From: Ulvibacter antarcticus
Lineage (GTDB): Bacteria; Bacteroidota; Bacteroidia; Flavobacteriales; Flavobacteriaceae
Direction: 5' to 3'
NCBI RefSeq assembly: GCF_003688405.1
Contig: NZ_REFC01000012.1
Coordinates: 62,001-126,000 of the forward strand
DNA: 64,000 nt
The position numbers and the translations under genes are program-made. This document shows, in pieces, positions 28,583-38,756 of this stretch. The notes beneath the pieces were generated by a model. It was not told where the DNA came from, did no database searches, and was given only the letters and a program-made list of their open reading frames with translations. Within the stretch, counting starts at the first letter, position 1. Each line of letters opens with the position of its first letter.

Positions 28583-29845
28583 ATGAAAAAACATTCAATC
28601 TTAGCCGCGTTGTTTATGGTCACGGCTATTTCTTTCGGACAAAAAAAGGAACTGAAAAAAGCTGAAAAGGCTCTTGCATCTGGTGACATCACCGAGGCAA
28701 TGAGTCAATTGGATATGGCAGAATCTATGATGTCCGGGGCCGATACAAACCAACAGGTTCAATTTTATACGTTAAAAGGAGAAGTACAATCGCAAAAAGC
28801 CGGTGATGATATTGATAAGCTGAAAATGGCGGCTGATGCATTTTTAAAAGCGAAGGAATTATCTGGAGATTCTGATTCCAGAGTAGAAGAAGGAATTCAA
28901 AACCTAAGAGTTAATTTGGTGAATAGTGCGATTAAAGATCAAAACACCAAAAACTTCGATCGAGCTGCTAAAAAATTGTATACAAGTTATACGATAAGCA
29001 AAAAGGATACTTCAGATCTTTATTATGCGGCGGGTAACGCTTTGAATAATAAGGATTTTGATTCTGCATTGAAATACTACGAGATTCTAAATGATTTAGG
29101 GTATTCGGGTATAAAAACCGAGTTGGTAGCAACCAACAAGATTAGCGGGGAAGTGGAAGTTTTTAATTCAGAAGTGGAAAGAAATCTAATGCTTAAAAGC
29201 GGTGAATTTATTAAGCCTGAGGCAAGAGTAACTTCATCCGATAGAGGTGAAATCCTTCGAAATATGACCTTGATCTATTTGGAACAGGGAAATGAAGAGA
29301 AAGCAAAAGCACTCATGAAAGTTGCCAGAAGTGAAAACCCCGACGACCCTTCTTTGGTTCGTGCAGAAGCAGATATGGCTTATAAAATGGGAGACATGGT
29401 AAACTATAAAAGACTTATAAAGGAAGTTGTAGCATTAGATCCTGAGAATCCTGAACTGTATTTTAATTTGGGAGTTAGTAGTGCCGAATTAAAGGAGTTT
29501 GAAGAGGCAATGACCTACTATGAAAAAGCACTTGAACTTGATGACACCTATAATAAAGCGCGTATCAATATAGCAACTCTAATTTTAAAAGATGAAACGG
29601 CTATCGTTGATGAGATGAATAATCTAGGTACATCCCGTGCCGATAATCAACGATATGATGTATTGAAAGAACAACGTAATAATGTTTATCATAAGGCGCT
29701 TCCGTACCTTGAGACTGTAGTGAATGCAGGAACTGATAAAATCGAAATCCTTCGAACGTTGATGAATATTTACAGTCAGACCGGTGAAGACGTAAAATAT
29801 AAAGAGATGAAAGCTATAGTACAGCAAATGGAGGGTGGACAGTAG
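28583..29845 (+). CDS. Secreted tetratricopeptide-repeat protein
   Basis: 420 residues, signal peptide (MKKHSILAALFMVTAISFGQ), then several TPR motifs: LKKAEKALASGDITEAMSQL, DLYYAAGNALNNKDFDSALK, MTLIYLEQGNEEKAKALMKV, LYFNLGVSSAELKEFEEAMT and so on. It is a periplasmic protein-interaction scaffold with no enzymatic motif. It is only 15 bp behind gyrA and is followed by a strong terminator, so gyrA and this gene form one unit. Confidence 0.88.
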   Translation: MKKHSILAALFMVTAISFGQKKELKKAEKALASGDITEAMSQLDMAESMMSGADTNQQVQFYTLKGEVQSQKAGDDIDKLKMAADAFLKAKELSGDSDSRVEEGIQNLRVNLVNSAIKDQNTKNFDRAAKKLYTSYTISKKDTSDLYYAAGNALNNKDFDSALKYYEILNDLGYSGIKTELVATNKISGEVEVFNSEVERNLMLKSGEFIKPEARVTSSDRGEILRNMTLIYLEQGNEEKAKALMKVARSENPDDPSLVRAEADMAYKMGDMVNYKRLIKEVVALDPENPELYFNLGVSSAELKEFEEAMTYYEKALELDDTYNKARINIATLILKDETAIVDEMNNLGTSRADNQRYDVLKEQRNNVYHKALPYLETVVNAGTDKIEILRTLMNIYSQTGEDVKYKEMKAIVQQMEGGQ

Positions 29846-29872
29846 TCTTCACGTTTGCAAAAAAAAAATAAG

Positions 29873-29910
29873 AATCCCTTCTTTCAATATGCCGAAAGAA
29901 GGGATTTTTT
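29873..29910 (+). terminator. Rho-independent terminator of the gyrA-TPR unit (bidirectional)
   Basis: 13-bp perfect stem AATCCCTTCTTTC / GAAAGAAGGGATT, 8-base loop, T-run after it and an A-run before it. It sits between convergent genes and can serve both. Confidence 0.93.
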
Positions 29911-29956
29911 ATTTAGTTTATTTAGACTTTATACCTTGAAGTATGCCCGAAGTAGT

Positions 29957-30706
29957 TTATATAATTCTTTTTATCACTCTTAATTTGTGGGTATGCGTTC
30001 TAGCTTCATAGTTGAATATTCCTGAATGATCAATGCGATCAATACGTACTTTTCCATGCGCATGAATAATGTAGTTGTCATTCATAATAATGCCAACATG
30101 AGTGATAACCCCTTCGGCATTATCAAAAAATGCCAGATCTCCGGGTTCACTTTCTTCAATAAAACTTAGTGCTTCTCCCTGAGTGGCCTGCTGACTTGCA
30201 TCCCGTAAAAGCTTATAACCGTTTAGTTTGTAAACCATTTGAGTAAAACCACTACAATCTATACCAAATGGTGTTTTTCCTCCCCATAAATAAGGAGTAT
30301 TTAGGTATAATAATGCTGTTTCTATTAAATGGTCCTTCGGAAAAGTCTTCGAGAGTGATTTCCCTTCAAATTTGTGATTTAAAAAGTCACAGCGCTCTAT
30401 GTTACTTCCAAAGCAGATTGAAAGCAATTGGTTTTCCGAAGCTGTTACAAAATCAACCAAATCTGAAGATAACTGAGGCTTGTCTTTATGTAATTTTTTG
30501 TATTCCTCTTCTGTAATGCTCTTAAATTGTTTGTTGTCAATCCAACCTTCATAATTATCGAATGCCAAACGTATTCGGCTCCATTTAGCTCTGATTTCTA
30601 ATATCTTAAAAATCTCACCATACAGAATCTGACTCACAAGCTCACTGCTGTCGGCAGTTTCAGCTCGTAAAGGGACAATACTAAGTTCACATATACCGTA
30701 ATCCAT
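29957..30706 (-). CDS. NlpC/P60 (C40) family peptidase with N-terminal SH3-like domain
   Basis: 249 residues. The first ~75 residues are a bacterial SH3-like domain (VSQILYGEIFKILEI..WSRIRL..YEGWID). The NlpC/P60 domain follows (~125-245) with the catalytic Cys in GIDCSGFTQMVY, His in GVITHVGIIM and a third polar residue in YIIHAHGKV. These enzymes cut gamma-D-Glu to diamino acid links in peptidoglycan stems. No signal peptide is visible, so it may be cytosolic and act on recycled muropeptides. It lies 30 bp after the thiolase gene. Confidence 0.9.
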   Translation of the reverse strand: MDYGICELSIVPLRAETADSSELVSQILYGEIFKILEIRAKWSRIRLAFDNYEGWIDNKQFKSITEEEYKKLHKDKPQLSSDLVDFVTASENQLLSICFGSNIERCDFLNHKFEGKSLSKTFPKDHLIETALLYLNTPYLWGGKTPFGIDCSGFTQMVYKLNGYKLLRDASQQATQGEALSFIEESEPGDLAFFDNAEGVITHVGIIMNDNYIIHAHGKVRIDRIDHSGIFNYEARTHTHKLRVIKRII

Positions 30707-30736
30707 GAATGGTAACCGAAAAGGTTTTAATGTAAG

Positions 30737-31915
30737 TTATGCTCTTTCAATTACCATGGCAGAAGCACCGCCACCGCCATTGCAAATAGCTGCAGCTCCA
30801 AGCTTCGCGTTGTTTTGTTTTAAAACATTTAACAAGGTAATCACAATACGAACACCACTACATCCTAGTGGATGTCCTAATGAAACAGCTCCACCGTTTA
30901 CATTTACATTGCTATCATTAAGTCCGAGAATCTTCATGTTAGCCAAGCCTACAATAGCGAATGCCTCGTTAAATTCAAAGTACTCTATATCCTCCTGACT
31001 GACGCCTGCTTTTGCTAATGCCTTCGGAAGTGCTTTCGATGGCGCCGTTGTGAACCATTCCGGCTCATGTGCAGCGTCAGCATAACTTTTAATAGTAGCC
31101 AAAGGTGTAAGTCCTAGTTCTGAAGCTTTTTCAGCGCTCATTAAAACCATAGCGCCTGCACCGTCATTTATTGTAGATGCATTGGCGGCAGTAACAGTTC
31201 CATCTTTAGTAAAAGCAGGTCGTAACGAAGGAATTTTATCCATACGCACGTTCTTAAACTCTTCGTCTTCTGAAACAATTACAGGTTCTCCACGTCTTTG
31301 CGGTACAGAAACCGGAATTACTTCTTCAGAAAATTTTCCTTCTTTCCATGCTTTTGCAGATCTTTCATACGATTGTATCGCAAATGCATCCTGATCTTCT
31401 CTACTAAATTTATACTCAGTTGCACATGCATCGGCACAAACACCCATAGCATTTTGATCGTATGCATCAACTAATCCGTCTTTTTGCATACCGTCAATTA
31501 GGGTAGCAGGACCAAATTTCACACCATTTCTCATGTGTACATAATGCGGAATATTGCTCATACTTTCCATTCCTCCAGCAACAACAATATCTGCATCACC
31601 TAAAGCGATCGCTTGTGCGCCATTCATCAAAGCTTTCATCCCCGAAGCACAAACCTTGTTAACTGTAGTGCAAGGAACCGTATTTGGGATTCCTGCGCCT
31701 AAGGCTGCTTGTCTTGCTGGTGCTTGTCCTACACCGGCTTGAACGACATTTCCCATAAACACTTCTTCAACCAGAGAAGGGTCGAGTTTAATTTTATCCA
31801 ATGCTCCTTTTATAGCAGCAGAACCCAGTTGGGTTGCAGTTAAGGAAGAAAGACTCCCCATAAAACTTCCAATCGGCGTTCTGGCTGCCGCGACAATTAC
31901 AACGTCTTTGCTCAT
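30737..31915 (-). CDS. Acetyl-CoA C-acyltransferase (thiolase)
   Basis: 392 residues, full-length thiolase. The acyl-carrying Cys89 is in VNKVCASGMKA, the His/Asn regions are FNEAFA and SLGHPLGCSG, and the second Cys is in AICNGGGGAS. It catalyses reversible condensation of two acyl-CoAs, either acetoacetyl-CoA formation or the last step of beta-oxidation; the residues do not settle the chain-length preference. It is followed at 30 bp by the NlpC/P60 gene. No other beta-oxidation gene is in the window. Confidence 0.93.
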   Translation of the reverse strand: MSKDVVIVAAARTPIGSFMGSLSSLTATQLGSAAIKGALDKIKLDPSLVEEVFMGNVVQAGVGQAPARQAALGAGIPNTVPCTTVNKVCASGMKALMNGAQAIALGDADIVVAGGMESMSNIPHYVHMRNGVKFGPATLIDGMQKDGLVDAYDQNAMGVCADACATEYKFSREDQDAFAIQSYERSAKAWKEGKFSEEVIPVSVPQRRGEPVIVSEDEEFKNVRMDKIPSLRPAFTKDGTVTAANASTINDGAGAMVLMSAEKASELGLTPLATIKSYADAAHEPEWFTTAPSKALPKALAKAGVSQEDIEYFEFNEAFAIVGLANMKILGLNDSNVNVNGGAVSLGHPLGCSGVRIVITLLNVLKQNNAKLGAAAICNGGGGASAMVIERA

Positions 31916-32120
31916 GTGATAATTTTATTTTTAAAGATCTGCTAATCACTTAAAATAGAAGCATGACCTATAGATTTTCGTTTGGTTCTTCGGAAGGCTT
32001 ATCACTTCTGAAAAAGTGTTGCAAATTTACATATTATAAATTGAAATATCAATCTTTGAAGTTGTTGGATACGGTATAAATCGATGGTTATTTATACCTT
32101 TACTTTTCGGCAGTAATTAT

Positions 32121-34166
32121 ATGAAAAACCTTTTTGTCTTATTTACAAAAAATCAGCCCTTCATCTATAAGGTGTTTCTTTTTGTAATTTCCACGTTTCT
32201 AATTATTTATTTGCTTCCGAAGGGAGGCCAGTTCAAATATAATTTTCAGAAAGGAAAACCCTGGCAGTACGAGAACTTGTATGCGCCTTTTAGTTTTACT
32301 ATCAAAAAAGATGCGGAAACTATAAAGAAGGAAGAGGAAAACAGTATTGCTAATGTAATTCCCTATTTTGAGTATAATTCGGAGAAGGCCACACAAAGCC
32401 GAGTTGATTTTTCAGATTTACTGGATAATGTTTATGTGGATAGTTTGTACAGCACCTCCAAATCAGAAACGAAACGAATAGGTTTATCTATCTTAAATGA
32501 GGTCTATACCAATGGTGTTATTAATGAAATCTATCCATATGCTCCCGATAAAATTGTTTACTTAACAAAAGGTAATGGAATTGAAGAGATTGCTTATTCA
32601 CAGCTATTTAAAGAGATCAACTTAAAAAATAAGATTAATGCTGAAATAAGTAAAACTGCTTCAAAAGATATTAATCCCTTATTACAAAAACTACTTGGGA
32701 GAACGCTGGTTTCTAATGTTGACTTTAATTCTAATCTTACACAAAAGGCAATAGATTCCGAAGTAAAAGCAATAAATCCTAACCGCGGAATAATTGAAAA
32801 AGGTGGAAGGATTATCGCAAAAGGAGAAGTAGTTGAAGGTGATAAGTTTCAAATCCTGAATTCACTTAAATCGGAATATCAGTCACAGGTGTGGAGTGAA
32901 TCAAATTTACTGTGGTTGCTTATAGGGTATTCGTTGCTGGTATCGCTAGTGTTTTTAATGCTTTTTCTCTTTTTAAAGAAGTATCGACCCGAGATTTATG
33001 AAAACAACAATAAGGTCACCTTTATATTTTTCAACGTATTTCTCATGGTCTTGCTTACGACCTTTGTTGTAAAACTAGACGCGAAATACGTATATGTGGT
33101 ACCATTATGTATCCTTCCTTTAATTCTGAAGGCATTTTTCGATCCGCGACTTGGGCTATTTGTACATGTATTGACGATCTTATTACTCGGTTTTGTTGTG
33201 CCAAATAGTTTTGAATATATGTTCCTTCAAATTATCGCAGGTATTGTTACTATTTTAACTGTTTCAGAATTGTACAAACGCGCGAACCTGTTTATTTCAG
33301 TAGGACAAATTACACTGATATACATTATTGGGTATTTTGCATTCTTTTTAATTCAGGAAGGAAATATACAAAGTCTGGAAGCTGAAACTTTTGGGTATTT
33401 TATTTTATGTGGATTGGCAACTCTATTCGCCCACCCGCTTATTTATTTCTATGAAAAGATCTTCGGATTGGTTTCGGATGTATCATTGCTTGAATTGAGT
33501 GATACCAATTCTAAATTACTAAAAGAATTGTCGAACAAGGCACCCGGAACATTTCACCACTCACTCAATGTAGCGAACTTAGCCGAAGCTGCTGCCAATG
33601 AAATTGGAGCAAACGCCATGCTAATTAGAGTAGGGGCGCTTTATCATGATATTGGAAAGATGCTCAATCCAACGTTTTTTACTGAGAATCAGGCAAATTC
33701 AATTAACTCCCACACCGAATTAGATCCAAAAGAAAGTGCGCAAATAATAATCAATCACGTAATTCTCGGAATTGAAATCGCCAGAAAATATAATCTGCCA
33801 GACAGGGTGATAGATTTTATTAGAACGCATCATGGCACAAGTCTGGTCTATTATTTCTATAAAATGGAAAGAGACATGAACGGTTCGGCAAATTTGGAGG
33901 ATTTTACATATCCGGGACCTATTCCTTTTTCAAAAGAGACTGCTATACTAATGATGGCAGATAGTGTTGAGGCTGCGAGTAAGAGTTTAAAAGACCCGAC
34001 ATCATCAAAAATCGACAGCTTCGTTGAGAAGATTATCGATAATCAGATGGAACATGGTCAATTTTTAAATTCGAATATTACTTTTAAGGATATACAGGTT
34101 ATTAAAAAAGTACTAAAGAAGAAACTCAATAACATTTACCACCTGCGAGTAGAATATCCCGAATGA
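32121..34166 (+). CDS. 7TM-HD family protein, probable cyclic-di-AMP phosphodiesterase (PgpH type)
   Basis: 681 residues: one N-terminal membrane anchor, an extracytoplasmic 7TMR-HDED domain (~50-270), about seven membrane segments (~270-450) and a C-terminal HDIG hydrolase domain. The HD motifs are seen as APGTFHHSLNVANLAEAAA (His ~478) and LYHDIGKMLNP (~508), with ILMMADSVEAASKSL near the end. Listeria PgpH of this layout degrades c-di-AMP; in Bacteroidota the same role is likely. It ends 16 bp from the convergent hybrid regulator gene. Confidence 0.88.
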   Translation: MKNLFVLFTKNQPFIYKVFLFVISTFLIIYLLPKGGQFKYNFQKGKPWQYENLYAPFSFTIKKDAETIKKEEENSIANVIPYFEYNSEKATQSRVDFSDLLDNVYVDSLYSTSKSETKRIGLSILNEVYTNGVINEIYPYAPDKIVYLTKGNGIEEIAYSQLFKEINLKNKINAEISKTASKDINPLLQKLLGRTLVSNVDFNSNLTQKAIDSEVKAINPNRGIIEKGGRIIAKGEVVEGDKFQILNSLKSEYQSQVWSESNLLWLLIGYSLLVSLVFLMLFLFLKKYRPEIYENNNKVTFIFFNVFLMVLLTTFVVKLDAKYVYVVPLCILPLILKAFFDPRLGLFVHVLTILLLGFVVPNSFEYMFLQIIAGIVTILTVSELYKRANLFISVGQITLIYIIGYFAFFLIQEGNIQSLEAETFGYFILCGLATLFAHPLIYFYEKIFGLVSDVSLLELSDTNSKLLKELSNKAPGTFHHSLNVANLAEAAANEIGANAMLIRVGALYHDIGKMLNPTFFTENQANSINSHTELDPKESAQIIINHVILGIEIARKYNLPDRVIDFIRTHHGTSLVYYFYKMERDMNGSANLEDFTYPGPIPFSKETAILMMADSVEAASKSLKDPTSSKIDSFVEKIIDNQMEHGQFLNSNITFKDIQVIKKVLKKKLNNIYHLRVEYPE

Positions 34167-34182
34167 TTTGAAAATATTCACT

Positions 34183-37100
34183 TTACTTATATCCATTGGA
34201 TTTCACATATTCGGTTGGGCTACAATCATAGAGTTCTTTAAAGCATTTAGTGAAGTAGGAGGGTGCGTTGAACCCTACAGAATATGCTATTTCAGATACT
34301 GTTAAATCCGAATCTACTAATAACTTTACCGCAGTTTTTAAACGCTGGGATCTAATAAATTCGGAAGTGCTTAAACCGGTGAGCGCTTTCAGCTTTCTAT
34401 GTAATTGCATTCTACTCATATTCAATGCCGCTGCAAAATCTTCCGAAGTAAAATCGGTTTCTGTAAATCTTGTATCGATTAATTGCTGCACGGCTTCCAA
34501 AAATTCGGTATCCATATCAACCACAGCGATATCTTTGGGTCGTAAGTATACATTTTGGCTATAGCGTTTCCGAAGCTCAGCCATATGACTCACCATATTT
34601 AACGCTTTTTGCAATATGACATCCGCATTGAACGGTTTCGAAATAAAGTCGTCCGCCTTATTTCTTAGGCTTTTTAACTCTGTAGATTTATCCGTTTTTG
34701 CAGTGAGCATAATTATAGGAATATGACAAGTACGTGTATCCTCTTTTAAAGTCAAACAAAGTTCGATACCATTTTTCTTGGGCATCATGATGTCACTTAT
34801 TATTAAATCTGGCACATGCTTAATTGCCTTTTTTATACCATCCAAGCCGTCTTTCGCCAGTATGATTACAAAATCTTCTTCAAAAATACTTTTAAGGTAG
34901 TTCCGCACTTCGTCATTGTCCTCTACCAGTAGTATTTCGGGTTTTTCTTCGGAAGAGTTCACGAAAATATCACCGTTTTCGTTCTTTAAAAAATCAAAAG
35001 GAATCGAGGTAGATTTTGAAATTGAATTTGCCTGATAACTATTTTTGGAAACTGGAAGTGATACGGCGAAAACGAGATTCGAAGGATCTTTTCTGAAGGC
35101 TTTTATAGTTCCGTTTGAAAGCATCACAAGTCCTTTTATCAACGAAAGTCCAATCCCAACACCTTCCGAATTTTTATCTTTTTTAAAGAAGCGGGTAAAA
35201 AGTTTTCTGAAATCGCTTTCTGAAAGATCTTCGTTAGGATTCTCAACTTCAATTTCAAGCGCGTTCCCTTTTTGGATGGCAGAAAACCCAACTACTGAGT
35301 TTTCAGGAGAGTATTTCACTGCATTTGATAAAAGGTTGAAAAGAATCTTTTCCAGCACATCTCTATCGTACCAAGTTTCTGAGATAACTAAAACATCGGC
35401 CTTAATTTTGATGCCTTTCTCGTTTGCACTTAGATTAAAAACTTCAAGAATCTGTACAATTTGAGCTTTTAGATCATGATTACCAACCTCCAAAGTCACA
35501 TCTCCGGTTTCAAGCTGTGATAAGTTGAGCAACTGATTTACTAGACGTAACATACGCTCGGCACTAGATTCTATAATTTGTAGAGACGACTTGTCTTTAT
35601 CATTTATTCGGCTACTTGAAATAAGTTGTTGAACCGGGCCTGAAATTAAAGTTAATGGTGTTCTAAATTCATGTGAGATATTGGTGTACAATTTCGTTTT
35701 TAATTCATCTAGACGTTTTAATCGTTCTGTTTCACGATGTTCCAGTTGCAATTGAATTTGCATATGCCAGCGCCATTTTAAGTATTTGTATATGGCAATA
35801 AGCAGCGCTAGAAAGATTAATAAATAGGCGATTTTAGCCCATAATGTCAGGTACCAGGGCGGATTTATCGTGAAGCTATACTGACTTGGACTTTCATCCC
35901 AGGCACCATCATAGTTACTTGAAACCACAGTGAATGTATAATCACCAGATGGTAAATTGGTGTAATGTGCTGCGTTTTCATAACTTGGTTCGGACCATCC
36001 CGCGTCATAGTTTATAAGTTGGTACTTATAAAGATTCCTCTCTGGTTGCGAAAAGTGAAGCCCTGCATAACTAAAAGTGAAGGTGTTTTCTTTATAATTA
36101 AAGATCGATTTTTTTGTGTAATCAACTTCTTCATTAAAGACTTCAAGTTTTGAAAAAACCGTCCTAGGTGGGATAGGGTTAGGGGAAAGCGAAGAAGGCT
36201 TAAACCAATTTAAGCCGTTTAAACCTCCAAAATAGAGGTAGCCGTTCTCGTCTTGAAAGGATGCTCCGGTGTTAAATTCTAAAGCCTGTAGGCCATCGTA
36301 ATCGCTGTAATTAGTTATTTCTCTAGTGTCTTCGGAATCCAACATAGAGAATCGAGTGATTCCTCTATTCGAACTAAGCCAAAGATTATTATCTGAATCT
36401 GGTAATATGGCGTATATCACATTGTTGGGAAGCCCTTGCTTTAAAGAATACTGTGCATATTTTTTAGTTCCAGGATCAAAATGGATTAATCCCTTTCCGT
36501 TCGTGCCTATCCATAAGTTATTACGGTCGAAATAAAGGGACTTGACATTTTTAACCAATGGATTTTCTTGACGTTCGAAGCTTTCTTCAGAAATATTAAA
36601 ACGATTTATTCCATCGTTTTCGGTTCCAATCCATAACTCATTGTTAGCTCCCTGTGTAATAACACGAATATTATTACTTGAGATACTACTTTTATTCTGT
36701 TTGTCGTAAGTATATTGTTTCAGTACCCCTGAGACTGGGTCAAACTGAATGAGTCCATCGTCTCTTGTTCCCAGCCAATAGCGTGATTTTGAATCCTTAT
36801 AAATACACCAAATGGTAGCTGCAGTTAGCGCAGGTTGCGATTCGGAGTTGTATTTTCGAAAAATACCATGATTATAAATCATAAGTCCTTCGTCTTGAAA
36901 GCCTATCCAAAGTCCATTTTGATCATTATAAAGGCTCATTACCCGATCGGAACTAATACTGTTTTTAGTGTTTACATCGTGTTTAAATGATTTGAATGAA
37001 CCAGTTTTTGGGTTGAACGATGTAAGTCCTTTTCCCGAAGTGCCAATCCAAAGTACTCCTTTACTATCCATGGTTATTGCTCTGGCCACATCAACTTCAA

Positions 37101-38133
37101 TCGAAGAAGGGGTTGAAGCGTTTGTTAAAGTGTTGAATTTAGAGAGGTGTTCGTCAAAATAACTGAGACCTGTTCCATCAGTTCCTAACCAAACTGTGCC
37201 GGTGTAATCTTCGAATGAACTTAGAATATCATCATATTGAAGTGCTCTAGGGTTATTTGGTTGTGTTCTGAAAGCGTTTATACTTTTCGTTCTGAAATCT
37301 ATTAAATAGACACCATTTCCATAGGTTGCTATCCACAATCTATCCTGAGAATCAATCAAAAGTGACAGAATATTTAGGTTTGGAGGGAGCTCATAGTCCT
37401 TTCCGAAGCCTTTAAATAAAGTAAGCGAAGTGTCGGTATTCGTTTTATAATAAAGACCGTAACCAAAAGTGCCCACCCATAATTTATTCTCACCATCCAC
37501 GACCAGACTGCTAAAATTTACATCTTCATTTTCTGTTGAGAGTGTGATTGATTTATAGCTGAAATCATCTTTATCCATCTCAAATAAAGCCCCGGATGCC
37601 GCTATAGTTAGTTTATCATTATATTCTGAAATTGCAAAAATTCCTTTGATGATATCCGATCCTTGAAGCAATTGCAATGTGTCTCTTTCTGAACTTCTAT
37701 AGAGACCATTACCATAAGTTCCAACCCAATTGGTGAATTGCGAATCCTGATAAATTACGCTAGGATCCTTAAATTTTGGAATACTTCTGAAGCTATCTAT
37801 TTTAGGATCGTATTTCTCAAGTATTTTGTCTTTGGTAATTAAATAGATCTCATTTTTACGATCAATATAGATCTTACCAAGCTTACTGTAATTCTCTTTG
37901 GTAATATCTTCAAAGAGTTTGGGGTAATATTTAAATTCATTCCCGTTGTATTTATTTAATCCGTCCTGAGTGGCGAACCATAAATAACCAGTACTGTCCT
38001 GCGCGATACTTACAACACTATTTTGTGAGAGACCATCATTGACCGACAATTGGCTAAACGAAAATTGTTTCTGATTTTGTGAGAACAATACAGAGGTAAT
38101 GCAACATAAGAAAATAACTAATGTGCTTTTCAA
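34183..38133 (-). CDS. Hybrid two-component system sensor/regulator (HTCS)
   Basis: 1316 residues; the start codon is TTG (38133), since no ATG is in frame upstream. Order: signal peptide, two seven-bladed propellers of Reg_prop repeats (many WIGT.G.GL copies, residues ~25-640), Y_Y_Y domain (~660-750), a membrane segment (~760-786), HisKA with His821 in NISHEFRTPLTL, HATPase, a response-regulator receiver domain (~1066-1175, phosphoacceptor Asp1114 in ISDIMMPKKNG) and an AraC-type double helix-turn-helix at the end. Such proteins sense oligosaccharides in the periplasm and switch on nearby polysaccharide utilisation genes, but no SusC/SusD pair or glycoside hydrolase cluster adjoins it here. 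Confidence 0.95.
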   Translation of the reverse strand: MKSTLVIFLCCITSVLFSQNQKQFSFSQLSVNDGLSQNSVVSIAQDSTGYLWFATQDGLNKYNGNEFKYYPKLFEDITKENYSKLGKIYIDRKNEIYLITKDKILEKYDPKIDSFRSIPKFKDPSVIYQDSQFTNWVGTYGNGLYRSSERDTLQLLQGSDIIKGIFAISEYNDKLTIAASGALFEMDKDDFSYKSITLSTENEDVNFSSLVVDGENKLWVGTFGYGLYYKTNTDTSLTLFKGFGKDYELPPNLNILSLLIDSQDRLWIATYGNGVYLIDFRTKSINAFRTQPNNPRALQYDDILSSFEDYTGTVWLGTDGTGLSYFDEHLSKFNTLTNASTPSSIEVDVARAITMDSKGVLWIGTSGKGLTSFNPKTGSFKSFKHDVNTKNSISSDRVMSLYNDQNGLWIGFQDEGLMIYNHGIFRKYNSESQPALTAATIWCIYKDSKSRYWLGTRDDGLIQFDPVSGVLKQYTYDKQNKSSISSNNIRVITQGANNELWIGTENDGINRFNISEESFERQENPLVKNVKSLYFDRNNLWIGTNGKGLIHFDPGTKKYAQYSLKQGLPNNVIYAILPDSDNNLWLSSNRGITRFSMLDSEDTREITNYSDYDGLQALEFNTGASFQDENGYLYFGGLNGLNWFKPSSLSPNPIPPRTVFSKLEVFNEEVDYTKKSIFNYKENTFTFSYAGLHFSQPERNLYKYQLINYDAGWSEPSYENAAHYTNLPSGDYTFTVVSSNYDGAWDESPSQYSFTINPPWYLTLWAKIAYLLIFLALLIAIYKYLKWRWHMQIQLQLEHRETERLKRLDELKTKLYTNISHEFRTPLTLISGPVQQLISSSRINDKDKSSLQIIESSAERMLRLVNQLLNLSQLETGDVTLEVGNHDLKAQIVQILEVFNLSANEKGIKIKADVLVISETWYDRDVLEKILFNLLSNAVKYSPENSVVGFSAIQKGNALEIEVENPNEDLSESDFRKLFTRFFKKDKNSEGVGIGLSLIKGLVMLSNGTIKAFRKDPSNLVFAVSLPVSKNSYQANSISKSTSIPFDFLKNENGDIFVNSSEEKPEILLVEDNDEVRNYLKSIFEEDFVIILAKDGLDGIKKAIKHVPDLIISDIMMPKKNGIELCLTLKEDTRTCHIPIIMLTAKTDKSTELKSLRNKADDFISKPFNADVILQKALNMVSHMAELRKRYSQNVYLRPKDIAVVDMDTEFLEAVQQLIDTRFTETDFTSEDFAAALNMSRMQLHRKLKALTGLSTSEFIRSQRLKTAVKLLVDSDLTVSEIAYSVGFNAPSYFTKCFKELYDCSPTEYVKSNGYK

Positions 38134-38537
38134 AATATCTAAGTGCTTTTGGCTTGTTCAGTTAAAGTTACGAAATAAAAACTGATTGCTTTGATACGCT
38201 TGGAATTTGAGTACGCTTTCATGTGTTAATCAAAAGCCTATAGATAGTAGGGGATTCGGGGTGATTTTATCAAAGTTGATAGTAAAAAGGACCATAGTTT
38301 CAATATCAATTCATGAGGATTAAAGTTTCGGTTTTGTAAATTGTTAAAAAGATGCAAATTATTCATGAACATTATTTCCATTTAAAATAAACAGGTATCT
38401 TTAGTTAGAAATACTTCAATTTAGTAGAAGATAACAGCGCCAATATAAAATGGCTGGCGTGCGTTATATTAAATTATTTTGGATTAAAACCAATTGATGT
38501 TTTCTGAATAATTTTCGGAGAATTAAATTCTCATTAT
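38134..38537. other. Non-coding interval upstream of the HTCS gene
   Basis: 404 AT-rich bases without a convincing gene. It contains the upstream region of the HTCS (minus) and of the 45-residue ORF (plus), and the imperfect palindrome at 38432-38466. I see nothing else in it. Confidence 0.5.
38432..38466. repeat. Imperfect 35-nt palindrome, weakly attC-like
   Basis: TAACAGCGCCA on the left, TGGCGTGCGTTA on the right, 12 bases between. The outer TAAC/GTTA and inner GCCA/TGGC pair; an extra base pair's worth of sequence bulges out on the right arm. The TAAC..GCC / GGC..GTTA ends recall integron attC sites, but the 7-bp core does not match GTTRRRY. Confidence 0.3.
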
Positions 38538-38675
38538 ATGAAAAAACTATTGCAAGTTATATTAGCGGGTTGGGGAGCAAAAAAAATAGGCGGTATGGGC
38601 TGTGGCTGTGTTGGAACGGTCGTTGTATTTTTAATATTGTTCACAATTTTGGGATATATTTTTGAATTGTTTTAA
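38538..38675 (+). CDS. Small 45-residue membrane protein
   Basis: Short ORF with an ATG start and TAA stop. It begins MKKLLQVILAGWGAKKIGG, then a GCGCVG patch and one hydrophobic helix (VVVFLILFTILGYIFELF). The basic start, glycine/cysteine patch and single transmembrane segment look protein-like, and I believe similar short GWGAKK-type proteins occur in Flavobacteriaceae; no function is known to me. It stands alone between the HTCS gene and the tRNA cluster. Confidence 0.5.
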   Translation: MKKLLQVILAGWGAKKIGGMGCGCVGTVVVFLILFTILGYIFELF

Positions 38676-38756
38676 TTTCTAATTATCCTTTTTTAAATTA
38701 GTGTTCTAGTTGCTTTCATATCGTTATGGTAAATTTATTGATTGAGCAAAGTTCTT

